64,000 bases of DNA. It comes from Methanobacterium bryantii (GTDB lineage: Archaea; Methanobacteriota; Methanobacteria; Methanobacteriales; Methanobacteriaceae). Both the position numbers and the translations under genes were made by a program. This document shows, in pieces, positions 8,750 through 19,400 of this stretch (within the stretch, counting starts at the first letter, position 1; the number at the start of each line of letters is the position of its first letter). Under the pieces are notes generated by a model. The model saw only the letters and a program-made list of their open reading frames with translations, did no database searches and was not told where the DNA came from. The stretch is taken from assembly GCF_002287175.1 (NCBI RefSeq), contig NZ_LMVM01000023.1, forward strand, positions 1-64,000, given 5' to 3'.

Positions 8750-10048
8750 TTATAATTCTCTTTTGTCTATAACTCTTACTGCTTTTCCTTCACTTCTTGG
8801 TAGTGTTTTCGGCTCAACAAGGGTTACTTTAACTCTTAAACCAATTTCACTGTGGATATAATCTTCAATTTTCTCCCTTATACCTACGAGTTCCTTAATT
8901 TCATCTGAAAAAAGACTTTCTGAAGCTTCAACCTGTACCTCAACTTCATCCATCAAATGAGGCCGTGTAACAATAATCTGGTAGTGAGGCTCCACTTCAT
9001 CAATTCTAAGAAGAGCTTTTTCAATCTGCGATGGGAAAACTGAAACTCCCCTGATTTTCATCATATCATCGGTACGTCCAGTAACTCTATCCATTTTAAC
9101 AAGAGTTCTTCCACATCCACACTTACCCCTTGTGAGTTTAGTTACATCTTTTGTTCTAAAACGGATTAAGGGAGTACCTTCACGTGTTAATGTCGTTAAA
9201 ACAAGCTCTCCCTTTTCACCATCCGGCAGCACATCATGGGTATCAGAATCTATGATCTCTGGATAAAAATGATCTTCAGAAATATGAAGTCCGTCCCTTT
9301 CGCTGCATTCAAGACCTACTCCTGGCCCAATTACCTCAGTAAGTCCATATATATTGTATGCCGGTGCTTTAAACCTTTTTTGGATCTCCTGACGCATTTC
9401 TTCTGTCCACATTTCCGCACCAAAACCTATAGCCTTAAGGCCAATAGTTTTCGTATCAATCCCTTCTTCTTCAATTTCTTCAGCAAGATATAACCCATAT
9501 GAAGGTGTAAAAATCATGACACTTGTTCCAAAGTCCTGCATGATTTCAATCTGGCGTTTTGTCTGCCCTGTTGAAATTGGTATAACAGTTGCGCCCATTT
9601 TTTGGGCACCGTAATGCACCCCAAATCCACCGGTAAATAAACCATAACCGTGAGTATTTTGAATTATATCATCGTCAGTTACTCCAAACATACATAGACC
9701 ACGTGCCATAACTTCGCCCCAAATTTCAAGGTCTCCTCGAGTGTACCCAGACACGGTTGGTTTTCCTGTTGTCCCTGAAGAAGTATGCACTTCCACAATC
9801 TCCTTTCTAGGCACTGCAAACATTCCAAATGGATAAGCATCCCTTAAATCGTCCTTTGTAGTAAATGGGAGCTTTTCAATGTCTTTAAGAGTTTTAATAT
9901 CCTCAGGTTTAACACCCAGTTCATCAAAACGCTTTTTATAATATGGAACGCTTTCATATGCTCTTTTCACTGCCATTTGTAGTCTTTCAAGTTGTAATGC
10001 TTCTTTATCGTTTTCTGACATGCACTCTGCTTTTTCATTCCAAATCAT
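8750..10048 (-). CDS. paaK: Phenylacetate-CoA ligase family aryl-CoA ligase
   Basis: This 432-residue adenylate-forming enzyme activates aryl acids such as phenylacetate or indoleacetate to CoA thioesters with ATP. The P-loop-like adenylation motif HTSSGTTGKPTVSGYT lies near residue 89-104, NIYGLTEVIGPG near 233, and the C-terminal domain carries GRTDDMMKIRGVSVFPSQIE. GGGGATAAG precedes the ATG. It precedes the ACT-domain gene in one leftward unit and lies near iorAB. The thioester made here is the substrate that IorAB could reductively carboxylate to phenylpyruvate or indolepyruvate, giving a salvage route to aromatic amino acids. Confidence 0.93.
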   Translation of the reverse strand: MIWNEKAECMSENDKEALQLERLQMAVKRAYESVPYYKKRFDELGVKPEDIKTLKDIEKLPFTTKDDLRDAYPFGMFAVPRKEIVEVHTSSGTTGKPTVSGYTRGDLEIWGEVMARGLCMFGVTDDDIIQNTHGYGLFTGGFGVHYGAQKMGATVIPISTGQTKRQIEIMQDFGTSVMIFTPSYGLYLAEEIEEEGIDTKTIGLKAIGFGAEMWTEEMRQEIQKRFKAPAYNIYGLTEVIGPGVGLECSERDGLHISEDHFYPEIIDSDTHDVLPDGEKGELVLTTLTREGTPLIRFRTKDVTKLTRGKCGCGRTLVKMDRVTGRTDDMMKIRGVSVFPSQIEKALLRIDEVEPHYQIIVTRPHLMDEVEVQVEASESLFSDEIKELVGIREKIEDYIHSEIGLRVKVTLVEPKTLPRSEGKAVRVIDKREL

Positions 10049-10649
10049 CTTATCCCCTGAGTTAATTGATTAGTAGCCAGTAGATTAAAAATGAATTTTC
10101 CTTACTTTAGGAAAAATATCTAATTTAATGTAATTAGAAGAAAGTTATAAAACTTGTTATAAATTTTAAATGTAAACTACCATCTTACTTACTAAATTTA
10201 ATTTCAAATAAAAAAAATGGTACTCCAATTTTGCCGATGCCCCCACTGAAATAGAAATATTATTCAGATTATGGATTCAGAATTAATATTTCTCTAAATT
10301 TTCAACCGCATTACTTTATTCAAATACTTTTACACCAGCCATAATTATGTTTTATATAACAAAAAATAGGGACTACTCAATTGATTTAGTACCCCATGCC
10401 TTGTTTTATGGTCAATAAAAGGGCATATTACATGGCAGCAAAATAGTATGAAGTTATACGCAAAAATGCACTTAAACAAAAGTGTTACGGCTTTATATAT
10501 AAAGTAAACTTAATAGCAATTATTAAAAGGAAAAATATTCATGTTTTTCATGCTTATTTTTAATATTTTCATAATTTTAATAAATTATGATTGATTACTG
10601 GTTAAAATAGGCTAAAATTTGGATAATTTTAATTAATGGAGGTTATTAA
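10049..10649. other. Intergenic region between paaK and the first symporter
   Basis: Six hundred AT-rich bases without a convincing gene. Two TATA-like sites are visible, one near 10351 (TTTTATATAAC) and the strong one at 10491-10504. If transcription of the symporter starts about 25 bp after the latter, its message has a leader of roughly 120-130 nt. No riboswitch fold is recognised. Confidence 0.5.
10491..10504 (+). promoter_or_regulatory. TATA-box palindrome upstream of symporter
   Basis: CTTTATATATAAAG is a perfect 14-bp palindrome containing a consensus archaeal TATA element. It is about 146 bp before the GTG start of the symporter gene. Its symmetry means it could also direct leftward transcription. 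Confidence 0.5.
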
Positions 10650-12248
10650 GTGGATTTATTTGCATTAATTGTTGTAGCACTGGTTTATCTCCTTATAATA
10701 GGATATGTAGGTTACATAGCATGGAAGCGAACCAAAAGTGCTGATGATTATATGGTTGCTGGAAGAGAAACTCACCCATATATCATGGCCCTCAGTTATG
10801 GTGCAACGTTTATCAGTACTGCAGCAATTGTAGGATTTGGTGGTGTAGCCGCCAATTATGGTATGGGAATTTTATGGCTTGTATTTTTAAACATCATTAT
10901 AGGAATTTTTATAGCGTTTGTATTCTTTGGAAAACGTACCCGAAAAATGGGGCATAACTTAAATGCCCTCACATTTCCAGAATTCCTTTCGCGCCGTTTC
11001 GATAGTAAATTTATTCAGTACTTCTCTGGAGCTGTAATATTTGTTGGAATGCCTTTATACGCATCAGCAGTTTTAATTGGTATGGCAAGATTTGTTCAAA
11101 CAACTCTTCAAATTGATTATAACATAGCTTTAGTTGTAATGGCCCTTATTGTGGCAGTATATGTTATATTTGGAGGTATAAGAGGAGTAATGTATACTGA
11201 TGCCCTTCAAGGAACCATTATGTTCTTTGGAATGCTTATTCTACTAATTACTATTTACTGGCTTACAGGAGGCGTTACCGCAGGTAACCAGGCCCTCACA
11301 AATCTAGTCAATATTGTACCTGCCAGCGCCACAGCAAATGCTACGGCCACAGGATTTACAGGATGGACTTCCATGCCGGCATTAGGCAGTCCATTCTGGT
11401 GGACTCTGATTTCAAGCCTTATTTTAGGTGTTGGTATAGGTGTTTTATCACAGCCGCAGCTTGCAGTAAGGTTCATGACAGTTAAATCCAACAAAGAACT
11501 GAACAGAGCTGTAGCGATAGGTGGTCTCTTCATATTCATGACCACATTTGCAGCGTACATCGTAGGGTCTCTCTCCAATGTTTATTTCTTCCAGCATACA
11601 GGAATGACCGCAGTTCAAGCTGCTGGGGGTAACCTTGATTCAGTCATACCTACATTCATCAGCGCTGCCATGCCTTTATGGTTCGCATATGTGTTTATGA
11701 TTGTTCTGCTTTCAGCAGCTATGTCTACACTTTCTGCCCAGTTCCACGTGCAGGGTACTGCTCTTGGAAGGGACATATATGAAACTATATCCAATAAGAA
11801 AAGAGGATCTTCAGTAAATGTAGCCCGCATAGGTATCCTAATAGCAGTTATAATAGCAGTAATTCTTGGATTTATCCTTCCGGGGAGTATAGTTGCTGTA
11901 GGAACATCAATATGGTTTGGTATAACCGCTGCAGCATTCCTTTCAATATACACGGCTGCTATATACTGGAAGAAAGCTACAAAAGCGGGAGTTATTGCAG
12001 GACTCGTATTTGGAACTTTTGCCAGTTTCTTCTGGTTAGTATTCCAGTACAAAAAATCAGCAGAGGCACTTGGTATTTGCAAGGCACTTACAGGTAATAC
12101 AGTTCTTATAACTGCAAGTCCATGGCCTACTATAGACCCTATTGTCATAGGTCTTCCGGTAGCAGCAATTGTAACTATCATAGTGTGTTTAATTACCAAA
12201 CCTCCAAGTAAAGAACACTTAGACAAGTGCTTTAACGGAATAAAATAA
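10650..12248 (+). CDS. Sodium:solute symporter (SSS family), copy 1
   Basis: This 532-residue integral membrane protein has about 13 hydrophobic helices and SSS-family landmarks: the N-terminal YIAWKRTKSADDYMVAGRE loop, AAIVGFGG in helix 2, YVIFGGIRGVMYTDALQG near residues 176-193, and LLSAAMSTLSAQFHV near 355. Such transporters move an organic solute with Na+. GTG is the start, behind TGGAGGTT. It is about 80% identical to the copy at 22849-24447 by eye but has no small accessory gene in front. The substrate is unknown; acetate, proline or pantothenate-type solutes are the usual range. Confidence 0.92.
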   Translation: MDLFALIVVALVYLLIIGYVGYIAWKRTKSADDYMVAGRETHPYIMALSYGATFISTAAIVGFGGVAANYGMGILWLVFLNIIIGIFIAFVFFGKRTRKMGHNLNALTFPEFLSRRFDSKFIQYFSGAVIFVGMPLYASAVLIGMARFVQTTLQIDYNIALVVMALIVAVYVIFGGIRGVMYTDALQGTIMFFGMLILLITIYWLTGGVTAGNQALTNLVNIVPASATANATATGFTGWTSMPALGSPFWWTLISSLILGVGIGVLSQPQLAVRFMTVKSNKELNRAVAIGGLFIFMTTFAAYIVGSLSNVYFFQHTGMTAVQAAGGNLDSVIPTFISAAMPLWFAYVFMIVLLSAAMSTLSAQFHVQGTALGRDIYETISNKKRGSSVNVARIGILIAVIIAVILGFILPGSIVAVGTSIWFGITAAAFLSIYTAAIYWKKATKAGVIAGLVFGTFASFFWLVFQYKKSAEALGICKALTGNTVLITASPWPTIDPIVIGLPVAAIVTIIVCLITKPPSKEHLDKCFNGIK

Positions 12249-12360
12249 ATTTATTTTAGGGGATTATCCCCACCTATCTTTTTTATTTTCAATTCAAAAT
12301 TTTAATAAATATTGCACCTCATACTAAAATCAACTAAAATCATTAATTCTGGTTTTTATT

Positions 12361-13224
12361 ATGGAAAGAAAAGCATTTGATGTCAAAAAACATGATTTTA
12401 AAGAATGGGACTCCCTATTTAATAATCCACAGCCCATAACAATTAAAAGTTTCATTACAGGATATGTAATATTAAATAAACGAGGCGCACTGAACCCAGA
12501 CCATCCAAAAGCAGGAGTTATTGAAGATGAACTTTTAGAGGTTCCAGTACTAGCCCACTGGATCCACCATGAGAAACTGGGCGATTATTTAATAGATACA
12601 GGTTTAGATAGTTCATATTATGATGATCCACATGGAAATATGAAAGGACTGTTTGCAAAACTATTTATAAAAGCCAATTTATTTGTAGATAAATACAAAC
12701 AGGCTGAAAATCAAAATATCGGTTACCATATTGAAAAAAATAGAATTAAATTAAAAGGAGTCTTTTTTACCCACCTCCACTCTGATCACATTGCAGGAAC
12801 ACGTGAATTACCTAAAAATATCAAATATATTGCCAGTAAAGAAGAAAAATACCACGACTATAAACCGTTCTTCTATGGAGATTACTTAAAAGGTGTAAAA
12901 ACACTTTATGAAATTGATTTTAAAGATGCTGCAGATATGCCCATCCTAGGCAAATGCATTGATATTTTTGGTGATGGATCTCTGTGGGCAATATCAACAC
13001 AAGGACACACTAAAGGCCATACCTCTTTTTTAATTAACGCTCTAAATGGCCCTGTCTTATTAGCTGGAGATGTTTGCTACATTAAATTAAGTTTAAAAAA
13101 CGGAGTAGCACCTAGCAGCTATACTGAAGATGTTGAAGTTAATCAAGAGACTTTTGACAGGATAATTAAGTTTAAAAGGGTTTATCCACAAATTGAAGTG
13201 TTTTGTGGACATGAAATACCTTAA
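12361..13224 (+). CDS. Metallo-beta-lactamase-fold hydrolase (lactonase-like)
   Basis: This 287-residue enzyme has the binuclear zinc motif THLHSDHIAG (HxHxDH) near residues 137-146, a later STQGHTKGHTSF His near 218, LLAGDVCY Asp near 237, and a C-terminal FCGHE His. The layout matches N-acyl-homoserine-lactonase-like members (glyoxalase II group). It lies alone 113 bp after the symporter with no clear ribosome binding site, which could mean a leaderless message. The substrate cannot be read from sequence, and quorum quenching should not be assumed. Confidence 0.85.
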   Translation: MERKAFDVKKHDFKEWDSLFNNPQPITIKSFITGYVILNKRGALNPDHPKAGVIEDELLEVPVLAHWIHHEKLGDYLIDTGLDSSYYDDPHGNMKGLFAKLFIKANLFVDKYKQAENQNIGYHIEKNRIKLKGVFFTHLHSDHIAGTRELPKNIKYIASKEEKYHDYKPFFYGDYLKGVKTLYEIDFKDAADMPILGKCIDIFGDGSLWAISTQGHTKGHTSFLINALNGPVLLAGDVCYIKLSLKNGVAPSSYTEDVEVNQETFDRIIKFKRVYPQIEVFCGHEIP

Positions 13225-13386
13225 TAGATCTTTAAATAATAATTAAATTATTATTAGTATTAATAAACTCTATTCTATTTAAAAAATTTTTCATAACTAA
13301 ATAAAAAAACATAATAATGAGAACAATACAAAATAGTAACTATATCATTATTTAATTTTTCATTATAAGAAGGTATTACTTAAATA

Positions 13387-15402
13387 ATGAATAGGATGAA
13401 TAAAATGGAATTAAAAAGCCTGTTTTCGCTAAATGAAACGGACTACTTAACCATATTCGAAAATACACAAGAAGAAATACATATCCATGAATTAGTACAT
13501 GATAGGGACAATAAAGTTATAGACTTTGCTTTTAAATATATAAATCCGGCTTCCACGCTTAACTCGACTGCATCAAAGGAAAAAATAATCGGCAAACGTG
13601 CCAGCGAGATATATAAATCTCCAAGAGCCATAGCAGATTATGTAAAAGCCGCTAATGAAATTATCAGAACTCAAAAAAGTAAAAAATTCGAAACATACTT
13701 CGAATCATTAAACAAACACTTCGCAGTATCTGCATTTTTTTTAAATGGATTATTTGTAACAGTTGGCCGTGATATTAGCGAACAAAAAGAAGCTGAAAAT
13801 CAGATTATGATCCAGGCAGAAATATTATCTGAAGTAAGAGATGCTGTAATTGCAGTTGACGATGCAAACCATATAACATACTGGAATAAAGGAGCCGAAG
13901 ATCTATACGGCTTTAAATCAGAGGAAATACTGGGTAAAATATTTTCCGATGTTGTTAACTACCGCTGGTTAAATGTAGAGGACAGAAAAAATGCCCATCA
14001 AAGACTTAAAACTATAGGAAAATGGCATGGGGAAAATTTAAGTACCAAAAAGAATGGAGAGGAAATTTATGTTGAATCCTCAATTCACGCGTTTAAAGAC
14101 GATAAAGGTAATTATATTGGTACAATTTCTGTAATACATGATCTTACCGAGCCTGTACATATAAAACAAGCACTGGAAAAGAACTATAATCGACTTCAAG
14201 AAGCCCAGAGAATAGGCCATATTGGTAACTGGGAATGGGATATTCCAAGTAACGTAATAACCCTTTCTGAAGGCATGTACCAAATTTATGGGATCAATTC
14301 ATCTAATTTAGTAAAATATGACACTATTTTGAATATGATCCTTCCAGAAGATCAGGATATTGTTAATTATAACCTTGAAAAAGCCCTTAGAGAACGTAAA
14401 CCATTTAAATATGAAATTAAAATACGCCGTCAGGATGGGAATATCAGAATAATCTCATGCCGTGGAGAAGTAGTTACTGACTTTGCAGGACATCCTCTAA
14501 ACATTATCTGTGTTGAACAGGATATTACAGAACGTAAAGAAATTGAATATGCTCTTGGCGAAGCAAAAAATGAATTAGAAACAAAAGTAAAAAGACGAAC
14601 GAAGGAATTAAAAGAAGCTAACGAACGCCTTCAAAGAGAACTTGAAGAGAGAAAAATTACAGAAAATAAACTTAAGAAAAGTCAAAAAAATCTTAAATCA
14701 CTTATAGAAGAGTTAAAACGTTCTAATGAGGAACTGCAGCAGTTTGCTTATGTATCATCACATGATCTTCAAGAACCTCTCAGGACTATTACCAGTTTTA
14801 CCCAGCTAATTGAACGTCGTTATAAAGATAAGTTAGATTCAGATGCTGATGAGTTTATTGAATATATTGTAGATGCCGCAAAAAGGATGCAAACATTAAT
14901 TAACGACCTCCTGAACTATTCACGCGTAGCAACAAGAGGAAAAGATTTTGAACTAACCAATACCGAAGAAATCCTTGAAAACACAAAATTCAATCTTTAT
15001 GCGTCTATAAAAGAAAATAGTGCCCAAATTACCCATGAAAACCTTCCTAAAATAATGGCAGATAAAAGACAGATGATTCAACTGTTCCAGAATTTAATTG
15101 GAAACGCTATTAAATTTAAAAAACCAGATGAACCTCCTAAAATCCACATCAAAGCTCGTAAAGATAAAAATAGAAATGAACATGTTTTCAGCGTCCATGA
15201 CAATGGAATTGGAATGGATCCACAATATGCAGAGCGTATTTTTATAATATTTCAGAGATTACATACTCAAGATGAATATGAGGGTACAGGAATTGGACTT
15301 GCAGTCTCTAAGAGGATTGTTGAACGTCATGGAGGGCATATCTGGGTTGAGTCTGAACCTGGTGCGGGTTCAACATTTTATTTCACACTTCCAAAATCTT
15401 AG
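13387..15402 (+). CDS. Three-PAS sensor histidine kinase
   Basis: This 671-residue cytoplasmic kinase has three PAS domains: about residues 15-130 (degenerate), 140-260 (SEVRDAVIAVDDANHITYWN) and 270-385 (RIGHIGNWEWDIPSN). A charged coiled coil (390-450) links them to the HisKA domain with phospho-acceptor H459 in SSHDLQEPLR, and an HATPase domain follows (NLIGNAIKFKKPDEPP, DNGIGMD, GTGIGLAVSKRIVERHGG). There are no membrane segments and no receiver domain. The last 230 residues nearly match those of the kinase at 16456-20775. Starts at 13387, 13396 or 13405 are all possible. The TAG stop lies in the first hairpin of array C. Confidence 0.93.
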   Translation: MNRMNKMELKSLFSLNETDYLTIFENTQEEIHIHELVHDRDNKVIDFAFKYINPASTLNSTASKEKIIGKRASEIYKSPRAIADYVKAANEIIRTQKSKKFETYFESLNKHFAVSAFFLNGLFVTVGRDISEQKEAENQIMIQAEILSEVRDAVIAVDDANHITYWNKGAEDLYGFKSEEILGKIFSDVVNYRWLNVEDRKNAHQRLKTIGKWHGENLSTKKNGEEIYVESSIHAFKDDKGNYIGTISVIHDLTEPVHIKQALEKNYNRLQEAQRIGHIGNWEWDIPSNVITLSEGMYQIYGINSSNLVKYDTILNMILPEDQDIVNYNLEKALRERKPFKYEIKIRRQDGNIRIISCRGEVVTDFAGHPLNIICVEQDITERKEIEYALGEAKNELETKVKRRTKELKEANERLQRELEERKITENKLKKSQKNLKSLIEELKRSNEELQQFAYVSSHDLQEPLRTITSFTQLIERRYKDKLDSDADEFIEYIVDAAKRMQTLINDLLNYSRVATRGKDFELTNTEEILENTKFNLYASIKENSAQITHENLPKIMADKRQMIQLFQNLIGNAIKFKKPDEPPKIHIKARKDKNRNEHVFSVHDNGIGMDPQYAERIFIIFQRLHTQDEYEGTGIGLAVSKRIVERHGGHIWVESEPGAGSTFYFTLPKS

Positions 15403-15598
15403 ATTTGTGTGCCGTAGGAACTCTCGAAATTCGTAGAATTTTAGAAAATATTTCATATTTTCTAACTTTTGGAAATCGGTGATTTCTAATGTTTGCAAAT
15501 TGAAAATTTTCATAGGCTTTGGTTTTTGAGGATTTCAAAGCCCTTGAAAATCTTTGATTTTCGAGGAATTCCTGAAAGAAGCCTTCAAAAAATCCAGA
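15390..15598. repeat. Hairpin array C at the 3' end of the histidine kinase
   Basis: Units include AAATC-tta-GATTT over the kinase stop codon, GAAATTC-gta-GAATTT, GAAATC-ggt-GATTTC and GAAAATC-ttt-GATTTTC. The stop TAG (15400-15402) uses loop positions 2-3 and the first base of the 3' arm. Confidence 0.75.
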
Positions 15599-15612
15599 AC
15601 ATTAAAAGTTAA

Positions 15613-15969
15613 CTACAATAAATTTAATAATTCTTTAATATCCAATTTATCTAAATCTTTAAGTTCTTTTATGCCATATTTTTCATATAAATCTCTTAAA
15701 TCATGTTCTGCCACGATTTCGTAGAATATTTTGTCCTCTAATTTTTTATTCTGTTTTATCTCTTCAAGCTCAACAATACATTTTCTAAGTATTTCATCTG
15801 CATTTTCAAGCTCATCAAGTTCATTAATTAAATTACTGTCACTTTTAGGCATTTTAACATCCATATCCTGATAATAAAACGATTTAAAAGTGTTATTTTG
15901 ATCTATAACTTTATAAAGGATTATAATCTTCTCTTGAAGTTCTTCTACTTCTTTTTTGGTCAAATCCAT
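15613..15969 (-). CDS. Coiled-coil hypothetical protein
   Basis: A 118-residue, mostly helical, charged protein (KKEVEELQEKIIILYK at the start; NELDELENADEILRK and VELEEIKQNKKLEDK in the middle; LRDLYEKYGIKELKDL at the end). The start at 15969 is chosen because AGGTGATATC precedes that ATG; an in-frame extension to 16110 has no such signal and is basic and Trp-rich, unlike the rest. It lies between two hairpin arrays and between the two histidine kinases. Function unknown. Confidence 0.6.
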   Translation of the reverse strand: MDLTKKEVEELQEKIIILYKVIDQNNTFKSFYYQDMDVKMPKSDSNLINELDELENADEILRKCIVELEEIKQNKKLEDKIFYEIVAEHDLRDLYEKYGIKELKDLDKLDIKELLNLL

Positions 15970-16164
15970 GATATCACCTGAAATATGAATTGAGTCCTTA
16001 ATAGGTTTATAGGTCTCGATGGTAAATAAATTTCGAGTAAAATAGTCACATCTCATTCTCTTCAATAACTTTCTGTACCAAAGCAGAATCCACATAAGCA
16101 CGAACTTCAACTATAATATTATTTTTAAATTTGACTATTCAGCAATAGGTATTATTGAATGGAA

Positions 16165-16335
16165 GTCCATTTAAAGCCTGCAAAAACTATGTTTTTGCGG
16201 TCCTCGAAAACCGTAGGTTTTCGGGACATGTGAGAAATGAAACATGCAAATCTTAAAGAGTTGCTGCGTCAAAATTATAAATTTTGACAGTTTCTCACGG
16301 TTGAAGAACGTAGTTCCTCAAACATGGAAAAATTT
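16165..16335. repeat. Hairpin array D
   Basis: Readable units are GCAAAAAC-tat-GTTTTTGC, CGAAAACC-gta-GGTTTTCG, TCAAAATT-ata-AATTTTGA and GAGAAA/TTTCTC arms around the middle units. The rest of 16111-16455 has no gene. Confidence 0.75.
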
Positions 16336-16455
16336 TTCATTCTCGCCTTTGTCAATATTATTAAATATATTTTGGACCTGATCAACTGTAATAGGCATTA
16401 TTAGACATCCTATCAAAAAATAACTTAATAACATAAAATTTAAAATTAGAATTTA

Positions 16456-19400
16456 TTATTTAGATTCTTCTTTTACAGGTATAGTAAAATAAAATGTTGA
16501 ACCCGCACCAGGTTCAGACTCAACCCAGATATGCCCTCCATGGCGCTCCACTATTTTCTTTGCTACTGCCAGCCCAATTCCAGTTCCTTTATATTCATCT
16601 CTTGTATGTAATCTCTGGAATAACTCAAAAATCCGTCCGGCATACTGCTGATCCATTCCAATACCATTATCTGAGACCCCAAAAATATGTTCCCCATTTT
16701 TTTCATCTTTTCTATATACAACATGGATTTTAGGAGGTTCATCTGGTTTTTTAAATTTAATAGCATTTCCAATTAAATTCTGGAAAAGCTGTATAAGCTG
16801 TTTTTCATCTGCAGTTATAACCGGGAGATTATCATGTGTAATCTCTGCATTGTTTTCATCAATAGTCACTTTAAGATTAAATAATGCATTATCCAGGGCA
16901 TTCTGGACATCTATTGGTTTAAATTCCTCACCCCTTGTTTGAACCCTTGAGTACTTCAGTAAATCTTTTATCATTGCCTGCATTCTATTTGTTCCATCCA
17001 CTATGAAATCAATAAATTCATCAGCATCCTTATCAATCTGGCCTTTATAGCGTCGTGCCAAAAGTTGTGTAAAGCTTGAAATTGTCCTTAAAGGCTCCTG
17101 AAGGTCATGTGATGCAATATAAGCAAACTGTTGTAACTCTTGATTAGAACGTTCTAGTTCGCCAATCAGGGTTTCACGTTCTCTTTCTGCGTTTTTACGT
17201 TCAGTAATATCTTTTGTTATAGCTACAAATCCAATTGAATTACCTTCAGCATCACGAATGCTATTTCCAGAAATTTCCACAGGAAAAACTTTTTTACCAT
17301 CTAAAGTAACAGAATTGAGTTCTAAAATTACACTTCTTTCCTCAGATAAAGCTATTTTTGTAGCTTCCATTAATTTTGACCTGTCTTTTGGATCTACTAA
17401 TTCCAATGCGTTTAGCCCTATCAATTCTTCACTTGAAGATGCACCATACATATCCATACTTGCCTGATTACATGAAATTATATCTAAATTTAAATCAGAA
17501 GATATAATAGAATCAGGAGATGATTTAATAATAGCATTTAATTTTTCTTCACTTTCTGCTAATGCCCTTTCAGCTTTTTTACGCTCGGTTATATCTCTTA
17601 CAATTGCAGAAATTCCAGTAATTTCCCCATCAACATTTTTAATAGGTGATAATGTTATTAAAATATCTATCTTAACTCCATTCTTTTTTATTCTTTGAGC
17701 TTCATAATGAGCTACTTTCCTGCCACTTTTAACTTCTTCCAGAAGTTTAGATGTCTTTCCACGTTCAGAATCAGGAGCTAAACTAAATATAGGCTTTCCT
17801 ACCATTTCCTGGGCAGAATAACCATATATTTTTTCAGCCCCCTTATTCCAGCTTAAAATTGTCCCATTTAAATCTTCACCAATAATAGCATCATCTGATG
17901 AATCAACTATATCTGCTAATCTCTTAATTTGCTCTTCAGCGTGCTTACGTTCTGTTATATCCTCTGTTACACCGTACATCTTGCCAGGTTTGCCTTCGTC
18001 ATCTAATAAAACACTGCTTCGAGTGTGTATATACCTTATTTCACCATCAGGCCTGTTTATGCGGTGTTCTAAATCATATGGCTTAAAAGTTTTTAATGAT
18101 TCATTCAATGCTCTTCGAACCATCATGACATCAGCAGGATAAACTACGTTCATAATCTCTTCAAAAGGCAATATACTCTCTTTAACTCCATAAATTCGTT
18201 GTCCTTCCCCAGACAATATAAATTCATCTCTTTTTATGTTCCATTCATAAGCACCTATTTTAGAAATATGCGAAGCCTCTTCTAAAATAGTTTCACTCCT
18301 TATAAGTTCTTCTTCAGCTTTTTTACGCTCAGTAATATCACGAGAAATAGAAAGAACGACCTTTTTTCCTTCTAAGCTAAAAAGATGAGTATTAAGTTCA
18401 ACAGGTATCTTCCTTCCATCTTTAGCTATCTGAACATTTTCAATTATTGAATATCCTTTTTTAAACATTTCCAATGTCATTTTTAATATAGCAGAAGTGT
18501 CTGAATATATATCCAAAGCAGTCATATTTAATAATTCATTTTTACTATATCCTAATCGTTTAGATGCAGTTTCATTTACTTCAATAAATCCCCTGATTGT
18601 GCCGTCATCATTTACCTCAGATAAAGTAATCATATCCGTTGCTTGATCAAATAATTCGCGGAATTTCTTTTCACTTTCTTTTAAGGCTTCTTCTGCGTGC
18701 TTACGATCTGTAATATCCCTAGAAACAGCTAAAATCATATCTTTTCCTCTGAGCTTGAAGAAATGTGTAGCGACTTCAACAGGTATCTTAAAGCCATCTT
18801 TAGATACAATTATACTTTCATGCCTTGCATATCCCTTTTTTGACATTTCGGATGTTATATCCGATACAGAAATAGATGATTCAGGAGAAACTATATCATA
18901 AGGAGTCATATTTAAAAATTCTTCTCTACTATAGCCCAACATCTTTAATCCAACTTCATTTACTTCAATAAATCGTCCGGGCATATTTTCTTTAATTTTA
19001 GATACAGTTATCATATCATTTGCATTATTGAAAATTTCACGGAATTTTTCCTCACTCTCTTTTAAGGCTTCTTCTGCACGCTTACGATCTGCGATATTAC
19101 GGGCCATAGAGAGAGCTACATCTTTTCCTCTGAGCTTGAAAATATGTACATTAACCTCAACAGGTATTTCTCCCCTGCTTTTAGTAACACTTTTTGCCTC
19201 AAATAGAGTAGATCCTCTTTTTTTAAGTTCTTCCACGATTTTAGGTATCTGGTCTTTACTATCTGGTGCAAACAAGTCCAGAGGAGTCATATTGGAAAAT
19301 TCTTCTTTACTGTAACCTAATGTTTTAACTGCGGCTTCATTTACTTCAATAAATTGTCCAGCCATCATATCTTCTTGAACTTCCGATAGTACTATTACAT

